Source: Flavobacterium flabelliforme (GTDB lineage Bacteria > Bacteroidota > Bacteroidia > Flavobacteriales > Flavobacteriaceae). From it: a stretch of 64,000 nt of DNA. The notes under the pieces are model-generated. The model was not told the origin of the DNA and made no database searches. It was given only the letters and a program-made list of their open reading frames with translations. The DNA lies in contig NZ_JAGFBU010000006.1 of NCBI RefSeq assembly GCF_017948675.1, forward strand, positions 124,001 to 188,000, written 5' to 3'. Of the stretch, positions 1 to 8,727 are shown piece after piece. A program made the translations under genes and the position numbers. Numbering within the stretch: position 1 is the first letter of the stretch; every line of letters begins with the position of its first letter.

Positions 1-908
1 ACTACAGCAACACTTTTTCGCTTTTTAGTCAGCAGATTCATGGCGTCTTTTATAAATATGGTTTCTGGAACAAACTCTACAGAAATAACAATTTCTTCAA
101 TATTATTGGGTTTTTTAAACATATCAAAAGAATGCACGTAACCAATAATTTCATCAAAAGATTTTTGATAAACCACAATTTTAGAATATCCAGTTTCGAT
201 AAACAATTCTCTTAAATCTTCTATCGAATCAAATAAATCTACAGCTACAATTTCAATCCTAGGAGTCATTACATCTCTAGCTTTTACACCAGAAAACTCT
301 AATGCATTTTGAAACATTAATATCTCTGAATCTACTAATTCATTGTCTTCTACAGTGCTCATTTGCTCTGTAATGTAATCTCCAAGTTCTAATTTACTAA
401 AAAAAAGAGGCGTGATATCACCCTCTGTTTTAAAGAATTTTCTCAATATAAAATCTGAAATTCCTATAAAAAATGCTGAAATAAAATAAAAAATCTTGTA
501 AAAAACATAAGCCGGAATCGCAAGAAATTTAATTAATGAATTGGCATAAATCTGGAAGAAAACTTTAGGAAGAAACTCTGCCGTAACAAGAATTATCATT
601 GTAGAAACAACAATTCTTATTATTAAAGCCAAACTAACCGAAAGCGGATTTGAAAAAGACAGTAGCCAATGCGTAAGCAATTCGCCCATAAAAAAACCGT
701 AAACAACCATTGCAATAGTATTCCCTATTAACATGGCAACAATGAAATTTGTAGGCTTTTCAGTAAGTTTAGTCAGTATTTTAGAAAGAAAATTATCTTG
801 TTTTTTTTCAATTTCAAGATATATTTTATTCGACGAGACAAAGGCAATCTCCATTCCTGAAAAAAAAGCACTTAGTATTATACACAATATGATAATACTA
901 ATCTCCAC
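1..908 (-). CDS. CNNM/CBS-domain transporter-like protein (hemolysin family), 3' end cut by window
   Basis: Reading leftward from a GTG at 908 gives an open frame of about 302 codons to the window edge. The N-terminal half is hydrophobic, with several membrane segments of the CNNM (DUF21) type and an early small-residue stretch (SAFFSGMEIAF) typical of the family. A cytoplasmic part with a CBS-like region follows (RDVMTPRIEIVAVD, then GYSKIVVYQ and IIGYVHSFDMF). The family includes CorC/MpfA-type proteins linked to magnesium or cobalt efflux; the substrate here is unknown. The GTG overlaps by one base the TAG stop of the upstream gene (TAGTG), which supports both the unusual start and translational coupling. 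The C-terminal part is not visible. Confidence 0.85.
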   Translation of the reverse strand, partial: MEISIIILCIILSAFFSGMEIAFVSSNKIYLEIEKKQDNFLSKILTKLTEKPTNFIVAMLIGNTIAMVVYGFFMGELLTHWLLSFSNPLSVSLALIIRIVVSTMIILVTAEFLPKVFFQIYANSLIKFLAIPAYVFYKIFYFISAFFIGISDFILRKFFKTEGDITPLFFSKLELGDYITEQMSTVEDNELVDSEILMFQNALEFSGVKARDVMTPRIEIVAVDLFDSIEDLRELFIETGYSKIVVYQKSFDEIIGYVHSFDMFKKPNNIEEIVISVEFVPETIFIKDAMNLLTKKRKSVAV

Positions 909-1108
909 TATTTAGAGTTGTTATTTCTATCTTCAAATTTTTTAGCATATTTTCTTCTAAAAAAGAACATAAAAATAGCCAAAGCGGCAATTATAAAACT
1001 CAACCAAGGAGTTCCTGTTTGTGGGTCTATCAGTTTAGTAACTCCATCATAGATGAAATAAGCAGCAAAAAGCAGATAAACGTATTGTGTTAATTTTAGG
1101 TAATTCAT
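908..1108 (-). CDS. small two-helix membrane protein, function unknown
   Basis: This is a 66-residue protein with two hydrophobic helices (about residues 8-22 and 35-50) and a basic, charged C-terminus (FFRRKYAKKFEDRNNNSK). It sits 11 bp downstream of lptC, and its stop overlaps the GTG start of the CNNM/CBS gene, so it is inside an operon. I recognise no characterised family. Conserved operon position and tight spacing argue for a real gene. A role in the envelope is inferred only from its neighbours. Confidence 0.75.
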   Translation of the reverse strand: MNYLKLTQYVYLLFAAYFIYDGVTKLIDPQTGTPWLSFIIAALAIFMFFFRRKYAKKFEDRNNNSK

Positions 1109-1119
1109 GGTATTATTAA

Positions 1120-1674
1120 TTATTCATTGGTTTCTACTTCGCCAGTAATTTTTTGAGAATTAATGACTTTAAAATCTTTACTAAAATCTATTCCTTGGCC
1201 GTTTGAAACTCCTTTTGGATCGGTAAACTTAAATCTACGCTCTGTAAAGAACCATTCGTTTTTTTGATCAAAATAAAGCTGTTCCGTCTCTAATATTTGA
1301 CCATCTTCGGTATATATTTTTACTTTTCCTTGCAAATCAATAATACTAGATCCTTTATATGAAATTGCATAATTAGACCTAATAAAGGTTTTTTTTGCCT
1401 TCTTATCATACAAAGTAACATCTATTCCTTTTGGAAATTCTGTAAAAGGGAAATTAACACTTGCGTAATCAAGCATCTTAGAACTAACCAAAATTGCAGT
1501 AATACGGCCTGAGTCGGTATATTTTAAATTAACCATATCAGCATCACTGCTTGGAACAAACTCGGAAAAGTTAATTTTTTGTATTTCTTTAAAATTACTT
1601 TCGCATCCAAAAAACAGAGTCACAGCAAAAGCTGTGACAATCTTTATTGTATTTTTTGTATTAAATAAAGTCAT
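1120..1674 (-). CDS. lptC: LptC-like LPS export periplasmic protein (lipoprotein)
   Basis: The 184-residue protein begins with a hydrophobic signal ending in a lipobox-like FFGC, so a lipid anchor is likely. The body is a beta-rich repeat region (SSKMLDYASVNFPFTEFPKGIDVTLYD, then LQGKVKIYTEDGQILETEQLYF) of the kind that builds the LptC/OstA beta-jellyroll. In this family the protein takes LPS from LptBFG and hands it toward LptA and LptD. Gene order coaX, outer membrane protein, lptC is familiar from flavobacteria. The lipoprotein form differs from the single transmembrane anchor of E. coli LptC. Confidence 0.8.
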   Translation of the reverse strand: MTLFNTKNTIKIVTAFAVTLFFGCESNFKEIQKINFSEFVPSSDADMVNLKYTDSGRITAILVSSKMLDYASVNFPFTEFPKGIDVTLYDKKAKKTFIRSNYAISYKGSSIIDLQGKVKIYTEDGQILETEQLYFDQKNEWFFTERRFKFTDPKGVSNGQGIDFSKDFKVINSQKITGEVETNE

Positions 1675-1710
1675 ACGCTAAACTTAGCAATAAATTTATG
1701 AATGGTAATT

Positions 1711-2958
1711 TTAGTTGAATTTTCGTTTAACAAACCATTGCTCATTAAGTGAAAAACTCACACTTACATTGGCATAATTTTCTTGAACTAAATTTGCTGT
1801 AGTGGTACCTTTTTTACCAATTTCAAAACCAACATTTACATTAGAAAATGTTCCTGACAAGGGCAAACCTAATCCTAATGTTAATGCCATATCATTTATT
1901 GGCTCAGAATTAATAATCAAACCGGTTTTTTCATATCTAAATCCACCTCTGTAAGTAATTCTTTTTGCATAGCTTGAAAATGCATTATAACTAGGAACAT
2001 AATATCCTCCTAGACTATATTTTGAGTGCTTTTCATGAGTCACATTAACAGCTGAGTTATAATAACTACTCATAGAGCTTGCTCCTTGAAAAGTATATCC
2101 AACACCTAACAACCACTTTCTAGCTTCACCAATACCTGCAGCAAATGCATATTTACTTGGCACTTTTAGATTCTCATTTGTCTTTACATTTTCTAAAACA
2201 TCAACAATTTGCAAATCAAAATTAGAATTATATAAAGCTGTAGCAATATTTCTGGAGTTTTTAGATTTTAAATCACTTTCAATCGTATAATTTAAGCTAC
2301 TAAAAAAAGACAGTTTCTTATCAATTTTTTTCTGGTACATAGCGCCTAGATTGAAATTAAATCCAGACAAATCAACTTCATTTAACTCACGTGTTCCAAT
2401 AGAAATATCATTGATATATTCAAAATTGTTAGATTCAATTTTTCCAAAATTATAATTCAAATCGGCACCCACGCTAAATTCAGAATTTATCTTATATCCT
2501 GCACCAATAAATGCTTTATTCAGACCTCCTTTACCATTAAAACTTTGATTGTTTTCTGTTCCAGAGCCTAATGTTCTAATTTTATAACCAACAGATGAAT
2601 ATGGAATTAACCCAAAGCCTACACCAAATTTACCTAAAGGCAAACCTACCGCTAAGTAATCTAAAGTTGATCTTGTTGCTTTAGCAGAATTAGTATTTGA
2701 TTTCAAGTTAGTCGATGAGTAACTTCCACCTAGTGTAAAAGTCGTCAATTTTAAACTTGCATAACTCGCAGGATTTTCTAAATTCATGTGAATACTATCT
2801 TGCTCAATGGCTATACCTCCCATAGAACGGGTTTCATGGGTTCCTTTGAACCTTACATCACCTATACCGTAAAATGAATATGGAGAAGCAGTTCCTTCTT
2901 GAGCAAAAGAAACTAATGATAAAAGCAAACAAGCGCTTACTATAATTTTTTTAATCAT
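1711..2958 (-). CDS. outer membrane beta-barrel protein, FadL/OmpP1-like
   Basis: The 415-residue protein has a signal peptide (MIKKIIVSACLLLSLVSFAQ) and then SPYSFYGIGDVRF. A long series of alternating aromatic and glycine strands follows, ending in a C-terminal barrel strand. The sequence SMGGIAIEQDSIHMNLENPASYASL near the N-terminus resembles the hatch region of FadL-type channels, which carry hydrophobic molecules across the outer membrane. The start codon overlaps the coaX stop (ATGA), so the two are co-transcribed. The substrate is unknown, and the FadL assignment is by overall pattern only. Confidence 0.75.
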   Translation of the reverse strand: MIKKIIVSACLLLSLVSFAQEGTASPYSFYGIGDVRFKGTHETRSMGGIAIEQDSIHMNLENPASYASLKLTTFTLGGSYSSTNLKSNTNSAKATRSTLDYLAVGLPLGKFGVGFGLIPYSSVGYKIRTLGSGTENNQSFNGKGGLNKAFIGAGYKINSEFSVGADLNYNFGKIESNNFEYINDISIGTRELNEVDLSGFNFNLGAMYQKKIDKKLSFFSSLNYTIESDLKSKNSRNIATALYNSNFDLQIVDVLENVKTNENLKVPSKYAFAAGIGEARKWLLGVGYTFQGASSMSSYYNSAVNVTHEKHSKYSLGGYYVPSYNAFSSYAKRITYRGGFRYEKTGLIINSEPINDMALTLGLGLPLSGTFSNVNVGFEIGKKGTTTANLVQENYANVSVSFSLNEQWFVKRKFN

Positions 2959-3686
2959 TTTTTGATTTTATATTGAAAAGTTTGGTTCAAACTCTCTAAT
3001 AGAAAATTTGAATTGGCAAATATGGTATTTTTTAATCGTTTAGCCAAAAAATCTGTGTCTCCACCCGTTAAAATTATTATAAAATTTAAATATCGCGATC
3101 TATAATCTGCTATGAATCCGTCAATCTCGTAAACTAATCCATTAACAATACCAGAATGAATGGATTCTGAAGTAGAGTTTCCAATAAGATTTTTGGGCGC
3201 TTCTAAGGACAATAAAGGCAATTTTGCAGTGTAATTATGCAGTGATTCATACCTTAATCTTAGTCCAGGAGCGATTGCTCCACCTAAATAATTATTTTGA
3301 TCGTCTATAAAATCATAAGTGATACAAGTTCCTGCATCAATAACCAAACGATTCTGATTAGGAAATTGGAGTACAGCTCCAGCAGCAAGAACCACTCGGT
3401 CTAATCCTAATGTATGTGGTGTACTGTATTTATTTTGAAAAGGAAAAGAATCTTTATGAGATATAAAAAAAACATCGACTACTTTTTCGTAAGCTAAAAA
3501 AGATTGTTTTTCGACATCTCCAACTGAGGAAACAACGAGATCTGATACTTTTTTAAACTTTTTTAAAATAAAATCTATATTTTTTTGAAGCTCTATTTTC
3601 GTGAAAACAAAATGCTCTAAAAGCATAGATTCCTCAAAAACAGCCGCTTTAATTCTAGAATTACCCACATCAACAACTAAAACCAT
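2955..3686 (-). CDS. coaX: type III pantothenate kinase
   Basis: CoaX phosphorylates pantothenate in the first step of coenzyme A synthesis. Visible family features are the N-terminal phosphate loop DVGNSRIKAAVFE, the central GLDRVVLAAGA and DAGTCITYDF motifs, and the late GGDTDF motif of the ASKHA fold. The protein is 243 residues, the normal length. I start it at the ATG at 3686. The frame stays open further upstream, but that extension would run antisense through the tRNA-Phe gene and has no family resemblance. It is the first gene of the leftward envelope operon. Confidence 0.92.
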   Translation of the reverse strand: MVLVVDVGNSRIKAAVFEESMLLEHFVFTKIELQKNIDFILKKFKKVSDLVVSSVGDVEKQSFLAYEKVVDVFFISHKDSFPFQNKYSTPHTLGLDRVVLAAGAVLQFPNQNRLVIDAGTCITYDFIDDQNNYLGGAIAPGLRLRYESLHNYTAKLPLLSLEAPKNLIGNSTSESIHSGIVNGLVYEIDGFIADYRSRYLNFIIILTGGDTDFLAKRLKNTIFANSNFLLESLNQTFQYKIKK

Positions 3687-3738
3687 AATATATTCTTTGA
3701 TGTTGCGAAGGTACGAATTGATTTTTTTAAAAAAATGT

Positions 3739-3769
3739 TTTGGATATACTAAAAATGATTCTATATTTG
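3739..3769 (+). promoter_or_regulatory. Bacteroidetes-type promoter of tRNA-Phe
   Basis: TTTG at 3739-3742 is followed after 19 bp by TATATTTG at 3762-3769, matching the -33 TTTG and -7 TAnnTTTG consensus. The predicted start near 3776 lies about 9 bases before the mature tRNA. Confidence 0.75.
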
Positions 3770-3784
3770 CACCCGCAATAGCAC

Positions 3785-3857
3785 GGTACCTTAGCTCAGA
3801 TGGTAGAGCAATGGACTGAAAATCCATGTGTCCCTGGTTCGATCCCTGGAGGTACCA
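3785..3857 (+). tRNA. tRNA-Phe (anticodon GAA)
   Basis: A 73-nt cloverleaf can be drawn by eye. The acceptor stem pairs 3785-3791 (GGTACCT) with 3850-3856 (AGGTACC), and the discriminator is A. The D arm contains AGCTCAGATGGTAGAGC. The anticodon loop CTGAAAA gives anticodon GAA, and the T arm carries GGTTCGATCCC. CCA is not fully encoded. A promoter precedes it and a terminator follows. Confidence 0.97.
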
Positions 3858-3860
3858 CAA

Positions 3861-3889
3861 AACCCGAATAGAAATATTCGGGTTTTTTG
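3861..3889 (+). terminator. intrinsic terminator after tRNA-Phe
   Basis: An inverted repeat, ACCCGAATA and TATTCGGGT around a GAAA loop, is followed by a run of T. It lies a few bases after the tRNA 3' end. Confidence 0.85.
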
Positions 3890-4013
3890 TTTTATAAAAT
3901 TGACGTTTATTGCTTCTCCTGATTCATTATAACTTGAAAGTCAACAGAAACCAAATATTATACATCTTTAGGAATTTGATTCTTTTGTTTTTTTAAACTT
4001 GAAAAAATAAGTA

Positions 4014-4553
4014 TTACAATTTATTAAACTTAAATTTTTGACCTCCTACTGACGCTTCATACATCAATCCTCCTTTTAGTGCTGTAAAAACCATAACACC
4101 TTCTGCATACTTAACATTCGCCGAAGCACCTTCTGTCGCAGCCACTGCAGAAGCTTGAGCCGAAAACTCAAAGTTACTTTCCTCAAATCGCGATAAATCT
4201 TTTTTCGCCTCAAAAAATATCACTTCTCTATAAGCCTGTCCACCTGCTTGAAATCCTATACTCAATTGCGAAAGCTTTGCCATACCTATAATTTTACCTT
4301 TCTCATAAACAACACCATTTCCTGCAGCTCCTCCTATTCCGAAGCCACCTTTACCAACATTAGGAAAAATAACATACCCATGTGCATTCTCAAAAAGATC
4401 TTTCATAAGAGCATCGGCTTTAATAAATTCAGCTTTTGCCATCTTGCTGTCAGCAATAATTTTATTTTTTTTAGCTTCTGACTGTCCTAACACAGATGCA
4501 GTACTCATCACAAAAACTACTGCCATCATCCAAATAACATTCAAATTTTTCAT
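4014..4553 (-). CDS. SYLF-domain (Ysc84-type) secreted lipid-binding protein
   Basis: The 179-residue protein has a signal peptide ending near VLGQ. Its body is of the SYLF type: a helical start (IIADSKMAKAEFIKADALMKDLF), then HGYVIFPNVGKGGFGIGGAAGNGVVYEKG, and a central IGFQAGGQAYREVIFF. SYLF domains in eukaryotes and bacteria bind phospholipids or act at membranes; the bacterial role is poorly defined. The gene stands alone, convergent with tRNA-Phe. Export to the periplasm is predicted from the signal peptide. Confidence 0.85.
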   Translation of the reverse strand: MKNLNVIWMMAVVFVMSTASVLGQSEAKKNKIIADSKMAKAEFIKADALMKDLFENAHGYVIFPNVGKGGFGIGGAAGNGVVYEKGKIIGMAKLSQLSIGFQAGGQAYREVIFFEAKKDLSRFEESNFEFSAQASAVAATEGASANVKYAEGVMVFTALKGGLMYEASVGGQKFKFNKL

Positions 4554-4871
4554 ATCCTTTATTTTTAATTGTTCATAAACTATTGACGCAATAATCCATC
4601 TGATTTATTAAAAAAGAAGAATAAAAACGCTTATCAAATATACCATAAAAAATCAAACAAAACACAAAACAACTGATTATCAATACAATATAAGTAAGAT
4701 GTTTTTTTTTACAGTTGAATTATGGCAATCAACATAACCACATTAATAAGCAGTTAGAAACAGTACATTAATGTAATCATTATTAAGTTTTGATAAATTT
4801 AAAAAGTTTTAAATGAATGCGTTTTTATAATATAATTGCAAAATTACTATATTTATGCAAAATTTATATAC

Positions 4872-5291
4872 ATGGAGATTTTAACCTGTCCAAAATGCCA
4901 AAGCAATCACATCATCAAAAGTGGTGTAATAAACAGCAAACAAAGGTACTTATGCAAAAAATGTAATTATTTTTTTACCGTAAATAAAATAGGAAAAAAG
5001 ATCGATGATTACTATGTCACTAAAGCATTACAACTTTATTTAGAAGGGCTCAGTTTTCGTGAAATAGAGCGAATCATCGGGGTTTCACATGTAACCGTTA
5101 GCAACTGGGTAAAGTCCTATAATATAAAAAAACCTTCTCATGGCAACTATCACCCTACTTATAAGATTATTAATCATTTAGAATTAATAGAATTTATAAA
5201 AAACAAAGAATTACTTTCTGGTGCAGGTATGATAATCACAGAACTTGGTGATAAATTTATGCTTATAAAATGGGAGCGTTTCAAGGATTAA
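4872..5291 (+). CDS. IS1 InsA-like zinc-ribbon/HTH protein, probably not an active transposase
   Basis: From the ATG at 4872 the protein has 139 residues; an upstream ATG at 4836 would add 12. It starts with a four-cysteine zinc ribbon (CPKC and CKKC), as in the Zn_Tnp_IS1 domain. A helix-turn-helix follows (EGLSFREIERIIGVSHVTVSNWVKSY), as in IS1 InsA. There is no DDE domain, no downstream InsB frame, and I see no flanking terminal inverted repeats or target duplication. The C-terminal 45 residues are unlike InsB. It lies 109 bp before the porin of the acetate/organic-acid cluster, so a role as a captured DNA-binding regulator is possible, but this is inference. Confidence 0.65.
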   Translation: MEILTCPKCQSNHIIKSGVINSKQRYLCKKCNYFFTVNKIGKKIDDYYVTKALQLYLEGLSFREIERIIGVSHVTVSNWVKSYNIKKPSHGNYHPTYKIINHLELIEFIKNKELLSGAGMIITELGDKFMLIKWERFKD

Positions 5292-5400
5292 CTATAGTAG
5301 TTTACATAAAAATATATCATAATTTTTTTCTAGAATAAAATAATTGAATTTGGCACCGTTGAAACTAACCACTTTGATAAAACCAAACCAACTAGTTATT

Positions 5401-6669
5401 ATGAAAAAAGCATGTTTATTATTTTTTGTCGGAATAGCTTACTTTCAAGGTTATTCACAAACTCCAACACCATTACCTACACAAACAAATACTGAGAAAG
5501 AATGGGACATTAGTTTGTACGGTTTTGCTAGAACTGACTTTATTTGGGACAGTCGAAAGTCCGCTTTTACTAGAGAAGGCCAGTTAAATCTATATCCGTT
5601 AGATGTAATTTTAGACGCTAATGGTAAAGATATTAATGATGCTCCACAATCTAATTTTCTATCCATTACATCAAGATTAGGAGTAAAAGCAAAAGGACCG
5701 AATGTTTGGGGCGCAAAAACGTCCTCTGTGATTGAAGGCGATTTCTACGGAAATGTTGAAGGTGGCACCATTGGGTTATTGAGATTAAGACATGCTTACA
5801 TAAATCTCGAATGGTCTAAAACAGCTGTTACAATAGGACAAACTTGGTATCCGCAATTTATTCCTGAAGTTTTTCCTGGCGTGGCAAACTTTAACACAGG
5901 TATTCTTTTTAATCCTTTTGGCTGGGCAACACAAGCTAAAATAAAACAAATGTTAACTACTGAATTTTCAGTAACATTTACTGCATACAAAGAAAGAGAA
6001 TTTACAGTTCCAGGACCTGGAACACAAAATTCCGCATCTATAAACAGTACATTACCCTCACTTAATGGTCAAATTCAATACAAAGGGAACAACTCGATTC
6101 TGGGTTTAGGAATCGAATATAAGTCCTTACAACCACTTACAGTTTCCAATAATTTAGTTACCACTGAAAAAGCAAATAGCACTTCATTTTTTGGATACGG
6201 AAAATATTCTAATGAAAAATTTTCGATAAAAGCTTACGGAATTTCTGGTGGCAATCTAAACAGCTTAGTAATGCTTGGTGGTTATACTGGTAAAACAATT
6301 GCTGGTCAAGTTGAGACTTATAATCCTACAAAAACAACTGCTGTTTGGATTGATCTTGCCAGCAATGGAAAAGCTATTGCTCCAGGATTATTCTTTGGTT
6401 ATACCAAAAATAATGGATCGAAAGACGATAATACTACCGCTACTTTCGTGAATTATGTTCGAGGTAGTAGCGGAAATAGAATAGTAGATAATGTATGGAG
6501 AGCTTCTGGAAGAGTTGACTTTAAGAAAAACAAATTTAGAGTTACTCCTGAGTTAGAATACACCGATGCAACTTGGGGCGATTTAAATAAATCAAATGCA
6601 ACCGCAGGAGCTAATAAAACAGCAGTAGGAAATTTTAGAACCATGATTTCTTGCGCTTATTCATTTTAA
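5401..6669 (+). CDS. outer membrane porin (beta-barrel)
   Basis: From the ATG at 5401 the protein has 422 residues, with a signal peptide ending at FQGYSQ. The first barrel strands read DISLYGFARTDFIWDSR and the protein ends in a classic C-terminal aromatic strand (MISCAYSF). The frame extends to 5344, but the signal peptide starts at 5401. The overall pattern resembles porins of the DcaP or phosphoselective type. Only 29 bp separate it from the MHS carrier downstream, so it probably lets the same small acid through the outer membrane. Confidence 0.75.
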   Translation: MKKACLLFFVGIAYFQGYSQTPTPLPTQTNTEKEWDISLYGFARTDFIWDSRKSAFTREGQLNLYPLDVILDANGKDINDAPQSNFLSITSRLGVKAKGPNVWGAKTSSVIEGDFYGNVEGGTIGLLRLRHAYINLEWSKTAVTIGQTWYPQFIPEVFPGVANFNTGILFNPFGWATQAKIKQMLTTEFSVTFTAYKEREFTVPGPGTQNSASINSTLPSLNGQIQYKGNNSILGLGIEYKSLQPLTVSNNLVTTEKANSTSFFGYGKYSNEKFSIKAYGISGGNLNSLVMLGGYTGKTIAGQVETYNPTKTTAVWIDLASNGKAIAPGLFFGYTKNNGSKDDNTTATFVNYVRGSSGNRIVDNVWRASGRVDFKKNKFRVTPELEYTDATWGDLNKSNATAGANKTAVGNFRTMISCAYSF

Positions 6670-6698
6670 AAAACCAAACTAACAAAAAACCAAAAAAT

Positions 6699-8234
6699 AT
6701 GAAAGAGAAATCAACAAAAGGAATTTGGAAAGTAATTTCCGCCTCCTCAATGGGCACAATGATCGAATGGTACGACTTCTACATCTTTGGGAGTTTAGCT
6801 GTTGTGATTTCAACAAAATTCTTCCCATCAGACAATCCAACGGCAGCTTTCTTATCTACTTTAGCAACTTTTGCTGCTGGATTTGTTGTTCGTCCTTTTG
6901 GAGCTCTGTTCTTTGGGAGACTAGGTGATTTAATTGGAAGAAAGTACACCTTTATGGTTACCTTACTTTTAATGGGTGGCGCCACTTTCCTAATTGGTTG
7001 TATTCCGAGTTACGAAACCATAGGGTTTATGGCTCCCTTACTCGTTTTAATTCTTCGATTGTTACAAGGTCTTGCCTTAGGAGGCGAATACGGTGGAGCA
7101 GCCACTTATGTAGCAGAACACGCACCAGTGGGACAAAGAGGTTATTGGACTTCTTGGATTCAGACTACTGCAACGGTTGGTTTATTCATTTCATTGATGG
7201 TAATTCTAGCTACACGAAATATTCTTACCCCAGAACAATTTGATGAATGGGGATGGAGAGTTCCGTTTTGGGTATCTATCATTATGGTTGGCGTTTCTTA
7301 TTTGATTCGAAAAAACATGGATGAATCTCCCGTTTTTGCAAAAGCAAAAAGTGAAGGAAAAACAAGTACAAATCCATTAAAAGAGAGTTTCGGTAATCGT
7401 TATAATTTAAAATTTGTCTTACTAGCTTTATTTGGAGCTACTATGGGACAAGGTGTCGTTTGGTATACAGGACAATTTTACGCGATGAGTTTCATGAAAA
7501 CCGTAATGGCGATCGATTCTTCTCAAGTAGATACTTTACTCGGAATTGCTTTGATTCTAGGAACACCGTTTTTCGTTTTCTTTGGTTGGTTTAGTGATAA
7601 AGTGGGTCGAAAATACATTATGATGGGTGGTATGTTATTAGCAATTTTACTGTACAGACCTATTTACAAACAAATGTACGAAACCACCTCTGTTAAAAAC
7701 AAAACAGAAATAGTTGCAAAAACGACGCTCCTTGCTGAATTAAAAGAGACCAAAAAACAAACCATGGACTCTATTTATACTACTCACAAAGAGTACACCG
7801 ATGGAACAACTTTTCAAGAGATAAAAACCGTACATTTAGAAAACGGCACTCCTATTATAATTGATGGAAAACCAAAAGGAGATACCAAAACAACTGTGAA
7901 AATTAATTCCAGTGACGAATGGTCTTTAGTATTCCTTGTGTTTATACAAGTCATTTTCGTAACCATGGTTTATGGTCCAATTGCAGCATTTTTAGTTGAA
8001 ATGTTTCCCGTTAAAATTAGATATACCTCTATGTCATTGCCCTATCACGTAGGTAACGGAATTTTTGGAGGCTTACTTCCGGCTATTTCAACGTATTTTG
8101 TTACCAATGCAAAAGATCTTGGTCATCCAGAGTTTTATTTAGAAGGACTTTGGTATCCAATTGTTATTGCTGCTGTCAGTTTTGTAGTTGGAATGGTTTA
8201 CATAAAAAATAAAGATAAAAACGCTCACGTATAA
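6699..8234 (+). CDS. MHS-family MFS transporter (organic acid/proton symporter type)
   Basis: The protein has 511 residues from the ATG at 6699. It carries the MFS signature GRLGDLIGRKYTF after TM2, the metabolite:H+ symporter motif GTMIEWYDFYIFGSL at the N-terminus, and GLALGGEYGGAATYVAEHAP in TM4, all typical of the ShiA/ProP/KgtP group. An unusual hydrophilic insert of about 88 residues (roughly 319-407) splits the C-terminal half after a second GRKYIMMGG motif. Clustering with acetyl-CoA synthetase suggests acetate or another short carboxylate as substrate. That is inference; the family also carries citrate, ketoglutarate and betaine. Confidence 0.85.
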   Translation: MKEKSTKGIWKVISASSMGTMIEWYDFYIFGSLAVVISTKFFPSDNPTAAFLSTLATFAAGFVVRPFGALFFGRLGDLIGRKYTFMVTLLLMGGATFLIGCIPSYETIGFMAPLLVLILRLLQGLALGGEYGGAATYVAEHAPVGQRGYWTSWIQTTATVGLFISLMVILATRNILTPEQFDEWGWRVPFWVSIIMVGVSYLIRKNMDESPVFAKAKSEGKTSTNPLKESFGNRYNLKFVLLALFGATMGQGVVWYTGQFYAMSFMKTVMAIDSSQVDTLLGIALILGTPFFVFFGWFSDKVGRKYIMMGGMLLAILLYRPIYKQMYETTSVKNKTEIVAKTTLLAELKETKKQTMDSIYTTHKEYTDGTTFQEIKTVHLENGTPIIIDGKPKGDTKTTVKINSSDEWSLVFLVFIQVIFVTMVYGPIAAFLVEMFPVKIRYTSMSLPYHVGNGIFGGLLPAISTYFVTNAKDLGHPEFYLEGLWYPIVIAAVSFVVGMVYIKNKDKNAHV

Positions 8235-8244
8235 AAATATAGCT

Positions 8245-8472
8245 ATGAATCAAATAAAAAGAATTTTAGGATTAGTTTGGATTGCATTAGCGGTTGCCGC
8301 AGCTTATTTTTGCATCTTTACTTTTGGATTACCAAAATTTGTATCCGGAAAACAAGAGGATTTAGTTTTTGGAATTATTATCCTTTTCGTGCTCACACCT
8401 CTTATTGTTTTGGGCTTAGGAACTTTTGGATACTATGCCTTAATGGGAGATTACGACGAAAAAAAGAATTAA
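8245..8472 (+). CDS. small two-helix membrane protein next to MHS transporter (DUF6814-like)
   Basis: The 75-residue protein has two membrane helices (about residues 8-28 and 42-65) and an acidic-basic tail, GDYDEKKN. It follows the MHS transporter by only 10 bp and ends just before a hairpin, so it closes the porin-MHS operon. I recall small proteins of this kind beside MHS carriers in other Bacteroidetes, but the DUF6814 label is from memory. An accessory role for the carrier is inferred from position. Confidence 0.75.
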   Translation: MNQIKRILGLVWIALAVAAAYFCIFTFGLPKFVSGKQEDLVFGIIILFVLTPLIVLGLGTFGYYALMGDYDEKKN

Positions 8473-8486
8473 AAAAACACTACTTT

Positions 8487-8526
8487 AACAAACAGTCCCT
8501 GTATTTATTTACAGTGATTGTTTGTT
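8487..8526 (+). terminator. terminator-like hairpin after porin-MHS operon
   Basis: The arms AACAAACA (8487-8494) and TGTTTGTT (8519-8526) enclose an inner CTGTA/TACAG pairing. The 8472-8728 gap otherwise shows no gene; it must hold the promoter of the next operon. Confidence 0.6.
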
Positions 8527-8727
8527 ATTTAATATAAAGCTGTTGTACCAAAATGATAAAATTTTAACATTATAAAATTAATTGTGTTTTAGTATGACTA
8601 ATTATAAAGAGACAATGGTTTTAGTTACTTTTATCTAGTACAAACAGTTTTTCAGTTTTTGTATCAATAATACAAATACAACACCCATTATATTAGCTAT
8701 TCTGCTCACAACAAGCGGTATCTTACT

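Noticed and set aside
3687..3860. N-terminal extension of the pantothenate kinase frame
   Set aside because: It runs antisense through tRNA-Phe and its promoter and adds residues before the universal N-terminal phosphate loop.
4836..5291. Active IS1 insertion sequence
   Set aside because: No InsB/DDE frame, no terminal inverted repeats and no target-site duplication are visible.
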